A stretch of DNA of 64,000 nt, taken from positions 14,000,811 to 14,064,810 of the forward strand of contig OY754972.1 in the NCBI GenBank assembly GCA_963576475.1. Direction: 5' to 3'. Every line of letters starts with the position of its first letter. The first letter of the stretch is position 1. The notes below the pieces were generated by a model, which was not told the DNA's origin, did no database searches, and saw only the letters and a list, made by a program, of their open reading frames with translations. Shown one piece after another: positions 1 through 12,489 of this stretch. The stretch is from Molanna angustata (lineage: Eukaryota > Arthropoda > Insecta > Trichoptera > Molannidae). The position numbers and the translations under genes were made by a program.

Positions 1-1794
1 TAATTGACGGACTTCATGGCTATTCAGTTACTCTTTAAAATACTCTTTATAAGAAAGAGGTAAAAACATCAATAAAATGGCAAAATCTATTCATCTTTAT
101 ATCCCCGTACTAGGTACTACTACCTATTACTACTAATAAGATTAATAATTTATCTTTGTAAAGAAATTATGTAATCTACTATGATTTCTCTAATGATAAA
201 TTAAAATTTTATATTTTCTCTCGAACGTATGTACGTAATATTTTTATTTTTATACAATGCTCAGGATATAAAGATGAATTTTCGCCTTTTGAAATGACGT
301 TTTGTGGGTATAAGATACGAGTCTTTATGCATATTTAAATTTATTTTATAATTATTGTACAATGTAAAGGTAGGTATACACAACATAAACTCGCAATAAC
401 GCAATTTGTATTGTTTTCTGTTGGATAACGTAAACAGAGCATATCAGTGTGTATTCGCAATATCTATCAATGCGATTGGTAATATGGAATGCGTTTTCTT
501 TATTGTTCTCATAATGTTTTGTTGTCGAGTCAATACGTCAAATTCAGTGAATTTTTTGAACTAAAAAAGGAGCGTTATAAAATTTAAGAATTAAGGTCAT
601 TTGAACTTACTCTCGTATTCTGTAACTGACGTCGTTCTGAAAACTAAAATCTACAAAATTAGTACACCGTAGATAATGATTTGAATTCAAATTGTCTATG
701 GCGCAGACTACGCATACGTACTGCGCAAAGTTCGGCCATATTTATTTATGTCATATCGCCGTGATGTCGCCTAACCTAAAATTTGAATTGATCTGCACTA
801 ATATTATTTAGTTTGTATTTTCAACAGAACGAAACACGTGTAAATTATCCATTTTATTTTTATTCCGTACACAACTGATACTTTTAACTTACCTAAAATA
901 TCCTAAAGTTTAGTGTAGGTAAATAACTAGCACGCTTTAAATTAGTTGTGATAAAAAATTAGGAACGTTTTGACAGTTGATTGAATGGGGTTATACAATA
1001 GGGAATTGAACTAATGCGTGACTTCATTTACTTGGAGTAAGAACGTTCCTAAATAGGAATGTTCCTATTTCAGCGATATAGAATATCAACTTGTACTAAG
1101 TCGAATAGGAATAGAAAAGAATAAGAATAGGAAAATACAAAATTAAGAGGAAAATATGGGAAACTTTTTTACTATTTTTTATAATGTAATTAAAAGAAAT
1201 CGATTATATTATTAAAGTGCATTAAATGTATAAAATTTTGTATAATTACATGATGTTAATAATTAATTAAATAGAATATTTTAACATCTTAATGTTTTAA
1301 AAGAATCCTCTATGAAAGATTTAAGCGTGTACCTGTTACTAAAAAATGTTAATCTTATAGTTACAAAAAGGATTAAATTTTATAATTATGTTTTCAAACA
1401 GCAAAATAAGCGCAATTATTTGTGGATTAAATTTTTGAATGGGTATAAAAATACGTAGATAGTACCCATATATTAAATAAAATGGTTTTACAAAACATAA
1501 TATAAGAACCATAAATATAAAAACATGATTTAAAATTTAGTTTGGAAGGAAAAAATCTTAATTTCTATTTAACGTTTTCATTTAAACATTTCCCTTTGAA
1601 ATAAAAAATAAGATCGCTTAAATCTTGGTTATGAACTGATGTTCTCGAATATTAATGTCGAGTTTCTGTCCTTTTTTACTCAACTACTTATTCAACATCA
1701 CGTACAAATAGCTTCAGGACATTAAGAGGTCTAAAGCTTTAAGAGGTCTAGAAACAAGTCATTATATTATTTTTTTTATAAAAAAATTAAATTA

Positions 1795-2110
1795 AAAGAC
1801 ATTAAAAGACTGAAAGTATCTCTGTGTGTGCTGTGTACCTACTATGTGCTGCGTACGGCGTGTTTATTCTAGTGCAAAGATTATAAACTCAAGTACTTAG
1901 GTATACAATTCTTTTTAAATTTTGTATATTCATATATCTAATACTCCCTTAGACCCTATTACATTTTGAAGGATATCTGATCAGTGCCACTCAATTTTTT
2001 TTGACTGTCAAATACTAAAGTGACTCCAAGCTAAGGAAACTTAAAATTTGATATTTAAACTTTAAAAAAAAACTTTTTATAAAATGGCGTTCAAGAATTA
2101 TGAAGTTTTT
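1795..2110 (+). repeat. Dispersed repeat family A, fragment
   Basis: Shares an ordered series of words with 36945-37400 (plus) and 43780-44165 (minus): 'gtacggcgtgtttattcta', then 'ttgaaggatatctga', then a stretch close to 'aagtgacnccaagct', then 'aatttgatattt'. Spacing is similar in all copies. A second copy is at 18842-19157 in the duplicated block. No coding potential seen; probably a non-autonomous element. Confidence 0.7.
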
Positions 2111-3263
2111 ATAATCAAATATTTTTTCATTAATAATTTAACTAAATCATTTCATGAAAATGCTGAAAATTTGTCATACAAAAATTAAAAAATATTGTTA
2201 GGGGTCAGTTATTTCAAAACCTTTTGATAAAAATACACGTGAGTTTATAAGAAATTACTTCTATGTTTAAATAGACACTGAAAACACGTCTGAGAAAATT
2301 GAATTTTGAATATCGTAAGATTTTTAACAAACTTTTGTTATTTTTTGCAACAAGTTAATGAAAGTAAATTCAAGGTATTATAAAGTAACGGAACAAAAAT
2401 ATCCAAATAAACGTTATGTGCACTTTGAACAGTTCTTTATAATATTTTTATACACATTATTTTTGAATAATTCACGAACTGTCGAATATCCTTTTATGAA
2501 TTTAGGTTACATGAATCGTAAAATATATTATTATGATGTTTTTTAAATCTTGTGAAACGCTTATAGCTAAGACGCATTAAGTCGTCGTGACACGGATATT
2601 TTTTTCCCTGAAAACGTTAACATTTTTTTTTCAGTTATAAAATTGCTAGTCTTTACTTCGTGTCTTGTGTCATTAATTTTGTATTCGTTGCAAATATCCT
2701 AAATATAATAATTAATAATTATTATATGATATTTTGTTTTAATTTATATGGCAAAACGTACTGTTTGAAGCAATAATTGATTTCCTCGTTCATTAGACGA
2801 ACATTATTATATAAATAAAAATACCCATTCCCGGTACGGTTATGTTTACTCACGGATTGTTTTCTCATATAAATACTGTAACATGTTTATAATATATATT
2901 TTTGATATGGAATGTAATCGGAAGGAATGAAAACAATTAGGAAATTATATAAACTGTTTTAGGACATTGCGATGCTCAGTTGCACTGAGAGATGATGAGT
3001 ATAAGATAGAATAAATTTATACTCAAATGAGTTGAAGAAAATAAAATTAAATAAATTAACACTAAAATATGTTATTTATAAGTGTTAGAAATTAAGATAA
3101 ATAAATGTATACAAAAATGTATTGTTTATAAGGTGAAGAATCAGATATAATAAATTTACATTAAAATGGTTGAAGAAACTAAGATTAAATAAAATTTCAC
3201 TCAAATAATAAGTTAAATAAATTGAGATAAAACAAATTTACACTCAAATGTATTGTTTATAAG

Positions 3264-5109
<1,846 letters not shown>

Positions 5110-5561
5110 GTATTATTAGATGTTCATAGTTCATTCTTTTGTTTATTTGTTTATTTATTCATCTTTGCTGTACATAATATAAATAAATATATTGTACACT
5201 GTCGGGCTTATTGCCATTAGGCAATTTCTTCCAACCAACCAGATCTAAAGTATGACAAAATTGGGAATTTATAACAACAAAAGAATAATAGCAAAAAAAA
5301 TATAATATACTAGCGGACTCGACAGACGTTGTCCTCTCTCTCTTTCCCTCTCTCTCTCCATACGCTTTGTTGTTTGATCTTGACGTTTCGATCACAAAAT
5401 ATATGTTTATAACCTCACTTTACATTACGGATGTTTTTAAAATTTGGCTATCAAGAACAGAATAATATATCACAATATAATAATATCACACGATAATATC
5501 ATGATAATAATAAACATAAAAATAAATAATTTAATATAATATTCATAAATTAATTTAAATA
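5110..5561. repeat. (AT)n-tailed repeat unit, second copy, cut by gap
   Basis: Near-identical to 3264-3711. Truncated by the N gap before its (AT)n tail. Confidence 0.85.
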
Positions 5562-5761
5562 NNNNNNNNNNNNNNNNNNNNNNNNNNNNNNNNNNNNNNN
5601 NNNNNNNNNNNNNNNNNNNNNNNNNNNNNNNNNNNNNNNNNNNNNNNNNNNNNNNNNNNNNNNNNNNNNNNNNNNNNNNNNNNNNNNNNNNNNNNNNNNN
5701 NNNNNNNNNNNNNNNNNNNNNNNNNNNNNNNNNNNNNNNNNNNNNNNNNNNNNNNNNNNNN
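5562..5761. other. Assembly gap (200 N)
   Basis: Exactly 200 N. By comparison with copy 2 the gap begins about 65 bp before an (AT)n tract, so failure to assemble that tract is the likely cause. The round size suggests a placeholder rather than a measured length. Confidence 0.98.
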
Positions 5762-6726
5762 TACACAGAAAAGAAAACTAGAGCCGTCCGAGAGCCCTAG
5801 CACGTGGCACTACACTTTACAACTTTATAAGATAGACCGCTCGATACGCGTTAGAAACGATATACTACTCGCTGACCACTCACACTGACAACTACCGAAT
5901 AACAACTGATCGACTACCACTGACTCCTACCGAATGACAACTGACTGGACACAGCAGGGCGACCCAGCGCCCGTGAAACATGGAGTAGGGGAGGGGGTGG
6001 TTAAACTTGTTATCGCATATAACAAAGAAGAGCGTTGATAAAAGTGTTTACATGCCGGCTAGTCAATACAATAATTAAATATGGTGGAGACGAAAGAACG
6101 TGTTGAGCGTATAAAATAAAACAATGCTTAAATTGACAGAAATACACGCGTAATAGTAATTATCGGTTAATAAAAATTGCTGTAAAATTAAAAAGAAAAT
6201 AAATTAGAAAAACCAGTGATGACGGCCGCTGAAAAGAATTATTAAATACAGGAAATACACGTGGAACAGAGAATAATAGTGCTGAAAAGAATAATCAAAT
6301 ACATGAAATGCACGTGTAATATTGATGACAATCTTGCTAAAATAAATTACGAAACGAAACGTTCAGAGCAAAGAAAACAAATAATAATAAATCAGAAAGA
6401 TCTTACCAACCGCTGCTCTCGTTCCGGGTCTATAGATGAAACACTTACACTACATAATATCACTTTTTATTAATTGAAAATAACTTAAAACAATCTTAAA
6501 AAATCGATTCTAGATTTAATGTTAAAGCTGATTGATAATGTAATATTTTAAAATTAATCAATAAGTTATATTTTTAAAATAATACACAAAATGATATAGT
6601 TAAAATGATATAGTCTATATCTTAAAATGATATAAATGATAAAGTCTAAAATACCACAGATATGTAATTAATTTTGTGGCACATTTGTACCTACAATTTT
6701 ATTTATAACATACTATATTTATTTAA
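5762..6726. other. GC-richer unassigned segment, possible LTR or promoter
   Basis: 5762-6000 is clearly less AT-rich than its surroundings. Read on the minus strand it has several TCAGT/GTCAGT words (arthropod initiator-like) around 5870-5960. A good splice-donor-like GTAAGA lies on the minus strand near 6400. This could be part of an LTR-retrotransposon LTR or a gene promoter, but I found no matching second LTR and no ORF, so it is only a flag. Confidence 0.3.
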
Positions 6727-6885
6727 ATGAATATGTCCTTGTTAAACAAGCACATATACATCTTCCTACGTTGCCTAAAATAAGCATAAATGCTTGTGCT
6801 ATAGGTGAACGAAATAGGTCGAGGCAGGATTCGAACTCGCGACCACTCGCGTTCACTGCGCTAACAGTTCTGCCATCGATCCATC
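6727..6885 (-). mobile_element. tRNA-derived SINE, family 1, copy 1
   Basis: Minus strand. The tRNA-like head has an A-box-like 'tggcagaactgttagc' and a B-box 'agttcgaatcc', followed by a body ('agcacaagcatttatgctta') and an end 'aacaaggacatattca'. Related copies are at 30072-30240, 60074-60233 and (deleted) 49513-49648. The A box is mutated relative to the others. Confidence 0.85.
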
Positions 6886-7250
6886 TGAATTATACCTACA
6901 AACATATTGCTCATCAAACTCGATAAACAAAATACTAAAATATATAATTAAAGCAAACTACACTATAATTACCCTCACTAAATTTCTTATTATTCAGTAG
7001 TTTAGTTGAAAAGGCACAGGAACAGGATGAACTGTCTATCCCCCCTTATCTAGAAACATTGTTCACACTGGAAGCTCAGTAGATTTATCAATTTTTTAGC
7101 AGGAATTTCATTATACATCTGGGAGAAAAGTCCGGTCAAACGGTATGGGTTACCATGGAACGAGACCTGCCCTACTGAAATGTAAGTCACATTACATAAT
7201 ATTTTAACCTTTTTTTCTTTTTTTTATCTGTAAAGAGTTATATTTAAATA
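6886..7250. other. Unassigned sequence left of the PLE insertion
   Basis: AT-rich with no ORF or repeat I recognise. The T-rich run at about 7208-7225 borders the PLE end. Confidence 0.4.
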
Positions 7251-7400
7251 AAATAAAATAAATTAAAACAAATAACTTTGTTTACTTCTACTACTGTAAA
7301 CACCTTTAATTTATGAAAGGGGTTATAACGTTTTCGAGCGTGTGCTCATCCTCAGTAACCACTTATTACTAACTTAAAACTAATGACAGACTACTTAACT
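7251..7400 (-). repeat. PLE pseudo-LTR, minus orientation
   Basis: Reverse complement of the pLTR at 9666-9852 up to the T/A-rich end (ttttaatttattttatttt). Contains a hammerhead motif at 7321-7360. Confidence 0.92.
7321..7360 (-). ncRNA. Hammerhead-like ribozyme in PLE pLTR (inverted copy)
   Basis: Reverse complement of the motif described at 9735-9774, with no base change. Confidence 0.72.
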
Positions 7401-9667
7401 ATGTTGGCGGGCGGACGGAGGAAGAAGGGGGTGGTGGATGGGGGGGGGTGATAGTGGGTGTGGTTAATATTTTTATAAGGGGAGAATTTATTAGTGGGTG
7501 TTGTATATTTAAAATTTGGTTTTTGGGGGCTCTATTTATTTCGATTGATTCTAGAATATCTAATTTTTTCCCCTTATTACACCTATGTAAAATTTCTACG
7601 TCTCTGAAGTCGAATGTATGTCCTGTTAGTCTGGCGTGGTCCGCGATATCTGAGTTGATAGAAAAGTTTTTTATTGCCTTTATATGTTCAGAAATCCTGG
7701 TTTTTATTTTCCTTCCACTTTGTCCGATGTACTGGTTTTCACAATTGTGACAATTTAATTTATAGACCCCACTATTGTTCAGCACACTAATTTTTGTTTT
7801 ATTGTTCAATATATATTTTTTGATACTATTATCCGTGTATAGTGCAGGTTTAATTTTCATATCTTTACATATGTTTAGTAAATTTGAAGTAAGTTTTCCT
7901 GTGTATAAAATTCTTCTCCAAGGTTTATCTTCTTGATGGTCAAATACTCGATAATACACAAATTTATTGATGGCCGACTCTTGTTCTTTTTTACGAATCT
8001 TTTTGACGATCAGTTTTTCATCAAAACCATTGTTTTTTGCGATTGTTTTGATCGTTTCTACTTCTGTGTTGTAATTTTTTGTTGTCAGGGGTAGCGATGT
8101 GAGTCTGTGGATCATCGAGTTAAACGCTGCCATTTTTTGGGATAATGGGTGGCAAGATTCTGCATGTATGATGTTGTCTGCATATGTTTCTTTTCTGTAT
8201 ATCTTAAATATGAATTTTCCATTTTCAATTGATATTGTTGTATCTAAGAAATTTAATGTGTTATTATCTCCTATTTCACAAGTAAATTCTATTTTGTGAT
8301 GTTGGGCATTAAACAATTTTAACAAATTGGTTAATTGTCTTTTGGACCCTTTAAATGTAAAAAATACATCGTCGACATACCTCTGATAAAAATAAATGTT
8401 TTGTACCAATTGATTCGTTGATGATAGAATTTTGTTTTCAAGGTTATCCATAAATATGTCTGCGAGTAACGGGGATAATGGATTGCCCATGGGGAGTCCG
8501 TTAGTCTGTGTGTAGTATTCTTCTTTGAAGCAGAAATAATTTTGGTGAATGGATACATGTATCATAGTATATATATCGTTTTTAAGGATACTATCTTCAC
8601 ATTTTTCTTCTAAAATTTCTTTTAAGTATTGTAATGCTTCTTGAACTGGAACGTTTGTAAATAAACTTTTTACGTCGAACGATACAAGAGTGCTGTTTTC
8701 TGGAGGTATGTTATGTTGTAAATTGTTACAGAATTCTATTGAATTTTTAATTGCATACTTTGGTTTAAACTGAGTAACTTTTAAAAACAAATCGTTAACA
8801 TATTTGGATACCAGGTATGACGGTGCATTTATGTAGGATACCACAGGTCTCATTGGATTATTTTCTTTATGAATCTTGGAAAGTCCATATAATTGTGGGG
8901 ATTTTGGGTTCATTGTTATATATTTATATGATCTATGTTTGTCTATTGTTTTTGATTTCTTGAGTGTTTCTTTTATTTGTTTTTGGTATTTTTCGGTGGG
9001 GTCTTCGGGTATTTTCTCAAATGTTGTATTGTCGGTGATTATGTCGTAAATTTTATTGTTATAGTCGGATTTGTAAAGGATAACGATTGAATTTCCTTTG
9101 TCTGCTTTGGTACATACTAAATCTTTTTCTTTTATTATTTGTACGAACTCTTTCATTGTCTTCTGGTAATTATTGTTACTTAGATATTTTTGGTTTTTAT
9201 TTAGTTTTTCAATGAATTTGGCGCATTTGTGTTTATTTAAATCATCTAATGCTATGTCTAGGTCGATAATCAGGTTTTGTAAACAGTGTTTATTATGCAT
9301 CGGATCAATATTAAATTTGGCCCCCTTCTCCAGTAGTTTGATGTGTTTTTCTTCAAAGGTTTCATTTGTACAGTTGACAACACGATGATGGAATTTTATT
9401 GAATCATTGTTGTTGTTGTTTTTTGTGTTTTTATTTGTTTTTGATGCTTGGATTAGGTTCTTCAGTTTCTTATCCAAAGTTTTCTTTTTTAAGCTTGCGT
9501 GTAAACTTATCTGTTCATATATTTTATCTTCAATTATGTCCCATTCCACTGGATGTAATTCTGATGTAAGTTGATTATGCAGGAAAAAAATGTATTTCTT
9601 CAAGTCATTTTGTATTGTAAAAGCATTTTTAATTTCTTTTTTCATCCACACTATTTGACCAATTTCC
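7399..9667 (-). pseudogene. 5'-truncated PLE ORF (RT plus GIY-YIG)
   Basis: The reading frame is open for about 750 codons and matches the full-length copies from about residue 77 to the end, including the reverse transcriptase core, the GIY-YIG endonuclease and the proline-rich C-terminus. The first ~75 residues are missing. The copy breaks inside codons for the 'EIGQ' region and joins directly (9665-9668) to the C-rich start of the plus-strand pLTR, with a few shared bases (ccc) at the join. There is no internal stop, so the protein part is not decayed. With no native start codon it is unlikely to be translated as the full protein. At residues 429 and 493 it carries the consensus D and Q. 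Confidence 0.9.
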
Positions 9668-9852
9668 CTTCTTCCTCCGTCCGCCCGCCAACATAGTTAA
9701 GTAGTCTGTCATTAGTTTTAAGTTAGTAATAAGTGGTTACTGAGGATGAGCACACGCTCGAAAACGTTATAACCCCTTTCATAAATTAAAGGTGTTTACA
9801 GTAGTAGAAGTAAACAAAGTTATTTGTTTTAATTTATTTTATTTTATTTAAA
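9666..9852 (+). repeat. PLE pseudo-LTR 1 (187 bp)
   Basis: Starts with the C-rich 3' end of the ORF (cccttcttcctcc), contains the ORF stop, the hammerhead motif and a T-rich end, and stops at the ATG of the next ORF. Repeats at 12303-12489 and 14940-15123; the last diverges after 'attttattc', marking the element's 3' end. Confidence 0.93.
9735..9774 (+). ncRNA. Hammerhead-like ribozyme in PLE pLTR 1
   Basis: Layout read directly: stem I 5' strand GGTTA (9735-9739); core CTGAGGA (9740-9746); one extra T (9747); stem II GAGC / GCTC (9748-9751, 9756-9759) with loop ACAC; core GAA (9760-9762); stem III AACGTT (9763-9768), which is self-complementary; A (9769) as the cleavage-site base; stem I 3' strand TAACC (9770-9774). 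Predicted cut is after 9769. Hammerheads in PLE pLTRs are an established class. The loop-less palindromic stem III cannot fold alone, so a two-molecule form is likely (inference). Cutting activity is untested here. Confidence 0.75.
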
Positions 9853-12333
9853 ATGAACTTCTACAAAGTTTCTCACGAAAAATTCGAAGAATTGTTATCA
9901 GCTTGTACGGCAATGAAAGTGAGGAAGTTACTTAAGTTAAGACTGAAAGACAGACTACTGTCACTAAAAATCTACTTCAATCAAAAGTGTCTTAAAAATA
10001 AAGTGTTTCCAAAATATTGTTTATTAAAGTGCAAAAATAGTTCAAAATCAGCTTGTGAAGCAAAAGAAATTGGTCAAATAGTGTGGATGAAAAAAGAAAT
10101 TAAAAATGCTTTTACAATACAAAATGACTTGAAGAAATACATTTTTTTCCTGCATAATCAACTTACATCAGAATTACATCCAGTGGAATGGGACATAATT
10201 GAAGATAAAATATATGAACAGATAAGTTTACACGCAAGCTTAAAAAAGAAAACTTTGGATAAGAAACTGAAGAACCTAATCCAAGCATCAAAAACAAATA
10301 AAAACACAAAAAACAACAACAACAATGATTCAATAAAATTCCATCATCGTGTTGTCAACTGTACAAATGAAACCTTTGAAGAAAAACACATCAAACTACT
10401 GGAGAAGGGGGCCAAATTTAATATTGATCCGATGCATAATAAACACTGTTTACAAAACCTGATTATCGACCTAGACATAGCATTAGATGATTTAAATAAA
10501 CACAAATGCGCCAAATTCATTGAAAAACTAAATAAAAACCAAAAATATCTAAGTAACAATAATTACCAGAAGACAATGAAAGAGTTCGTACAAATAATAA
10601 AAGAAAAAGATTTAGTATGTACCAAAGCAGACAAAGGAAATTCAATCGTTATCCTTTACAAATCCGACTATAACAATAAAATTTACGACATAATCACCGA
10701 CAATACAACATTTGAGAAAATACCCGAAGACCCCACCGAAAAATACCAAAAACAAATAAAAGAAACACTCAAGAAATCAAAAACAATAGACAAACATAGA
10801 TCATATAAATATATAACAATGAACCCAAAATCCCCACAATTATATGGACTTTCCAAGATTCATAAAGAAAATAATCCAATGAGACCTGTGGTATCCTACA
10901 TAAATGCACCGTCATACCTGGTATCCAAATATGTTAACGATTTGTTTTTAAAAGTTACTCAGTTTAAACCAAAGTATGCAATTAAAAATTCAATAGAATT
11001 CTGTAACAATTTACAACATAACATACCTCCAGAAAACAGCACTCTTGTATCGTTCGACGTAAAAAGTTTATTTACAAACGTTCCAGTTCAAGAAGCATTA
11101 CAATACTTAAAAGAAATTTTAGAAGAAAAATGTGAAGATAGTATCCTTAAAAACGATATATATACTATGATACATGTATCCATTCACCAAAATTATTTCT
11201 GCTTCAAAGAAGAATACTACACACAGACTAACGGACTCCCCATGGGCAATCCATTATCCCCGTTACTCGCAGACATATTTATGGATAACCTTGAAAACAA
11301 AATTCTATCATCAACGAATCAATTGGTAAAAAACATTTATTTTTATCAGAGGTATGTCGACGATGTATTTTTTACATTTAAAGGGTCCAAAAGACAATTA
11401 ACCAATTTGTTAAAATTGTTTAATGCCCAACATCACAAAATAGAATTTACTTGTGAAATAGGAGATAATAACACATTAAATTTCTTAGATACAACAATAT
11501 CAATTGAAAATGGAAAATTCATATTTAAGATATACAGAAAAGAAACATATGCAGACAACATCATACATGCAGAATCTTGCCACCCATTATCCCAAAAAAT
11601 GGCAGCGTTTAACTCGATGATCCACAGACTCACATCGCTACCCCTGACAACAAAAAATTACAACACAGAAGTAGAAACGATCAAAACAATCGCAAAAAAC
11701 AATGGTTTTGATGAAAAACTGATCGTCAAAAAGATTCGTAAAAAAGAACAAGAGTCGGCCATCAATAAATTTGTGTATTATCGAGTATTTGACCATCAAG
11801 AAGATAAACCTTGGAGAAGAATTTTATACACAGGAAAACTTACTTCAAATTTACTAAACATATGTAAAGATATGAAAATTAAACCTGCACTATACACGGA
11901 TAATAGTATCAAAAAATATATATTGAACAATAAAACAAAAATTAGTGTGCTGAACAATAGTGGGGTCTATAAATTAAATTGTCACAATTGTGAAAACCAG
12001 TACATCGGACAAAGTGGAAGGAAAATAAAAACCAGGATTTCTGAACATATAAAGGCAATAAAAAACTTTTCTATCAACTCAGATATCGCGGACCACGCCA
12101 GACTAACAGGACATACATTCGACTTCAGAGACGTAGAAATTTTACATAGGTGTAATAAGGGGAAAAAATTAGATATTCTAGAATCAATCGAAATAAATAG
12201 AGCCCCCAAAAACCAAATTTTAAATATACAACACCCACTAATAAATTCTCCCCTTATAAAAATATTAACCACACCCACTATCACCCCCCCCCATCCACCA
12301 CCCCCTTCTTCCTCCGTCCGCCCGCCAACATAG
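9853..12333 (+). CDS. Penelope-like element polyprotein, tandem copy 1
   Basis: 826 residues. Seen in sequence: PLE-type N-terminal block with ADKG at 259-262; reverse transcriptase with the motif A aspartate at 402 (FDV), a GLPMGNPLSP-type motif at 461-470 and catalytic YVDD at 501-504; then a C-terminal GIY-YIG nuclease with GVY at 704-706 and YIG at 717-719, with two Cys (CHNC) between them as in Penelope nucleases, and an Arg-rich helix after it. The tail is proline-rich. Known for the family: RT primed at a break made by the GIY-YIG enzyme. The start is the first ATG after the pLTR, 83 nt downstream of the predicted ribozyme cleavage site, so the mature 5' UTR would be short. The ORF end overlaps the next pLTR. 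It is intact with no frameshift and nearly identical to copy 2, so possibly active. The K at 493, just before YVDD, is private to this copy. Confidence 0.95.
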   Translation: MNFYKVSHEKFEELLSACTAMKVRKLLKLRLKDRLLSLKIYFNQKCLKNKVFPKYCLLKCKNSSKSACEAKEIGQIVWMKKEIKNAFTIQNDLKKYIFFLHNQLTSELHPVEWDIIEDKIYEQISLHASLKKKTLDKKLKNLIQASKTNKNTKNNNNNDSIKFHHRVVNCTNETFEEKHIKLLEKGAKFNIDPMHNKHCLQNLIIDLDIALDDLNKHKCAKFIEKLNKNQKYLSNNNYQKTMKEFVQIIKEKDLVCTKADKGNSIVILYKSDYNNKIYDIITDNTTFEKIPEDPTEKYQKQIKETLKKSKTIDKHRSYKYITMNPKSPQLYGLSKIHKENNPMRPVVSYINAPSYLVSKYVNDLFLKVTQFKPKYAIKNSIEFCNNLQHNIPPENSTLVSFDVKSLFTNVPVQEALQYLKEILEEKCEDSILKNDIYTMIHVSIHQNYFCFKEEYYTQTNGLPMGNPLSPLLADIFMDNLENKILSSTNQLVKNIYFYQRYVDDVFFTFKGSKRQLTNLLKLFNAQHHKIEFTCEIGDNNTLNFLDTTISIENGKFIFKIYRKETYADNIIHAESCHPLSQKMAAFNSMIHRLTSLPLTTKNYNTEVETIKTIAKNNGFDEKLIVKKIRKKEQESAINKFVYYRVFDHQEDKPWRRILYTGKLTSNLLNICKDMKIKPALYTDNSIKKYILNNKTKISVLNNSGVYKLNCHNCENQYIGQSGRKIKTRISEHIKAIKNFSINSDIADHARLTGHTFDFRDVEILHRCNKGKKLDILESIEINRAPKNQILNIQHPLINSPLIKILTTPTITPPHPPPPSSSVRPPT

Positions 12334-12489
12334 TTAAGTAGTCTGTCATTAGTTTTAAGTTAGTAATAAGTGGTTACTGAGGATGAGCACACGCTCGAAA
12401 ACGTTATAACCCCTTTCATAAATTAAAGGTGTTTACAGTAGTAGAAGTAAACAAAGTTATTTGTTTTAATTTATTTTATTTTATTTAAA
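12303..12489 (+). repeat. PLE pseudo-LTR 2 (187 bp)
   Basis: Shared junction between tandem copies 1 and 2: 3' pLTR of the first and 5' pLTR of the second, so only one pLTR lies between two ORFs. No difference from 9666-9852 seen. Confidence 0.93.
12372..12411 (+). ncRNA. Hammerhead-like ribozyme in PLE pLTR 2
   Basis: Same as 9735-9774, shifted by 2637. Predicted cut is after 12406. Together with the upstream motif it would release one 2637-nt RNA containing the whole of ORF copy 1, with 83 nt before the ATG and 73 nt after the stop. Confidence 0.75.

Noticed and set aside
2358..2546. 62-codon ORF preserved in both duplicated blocks
   Set aside because: The blocks appear identical, so preservation is not evidence of selection; AT-rich composition, no motif.
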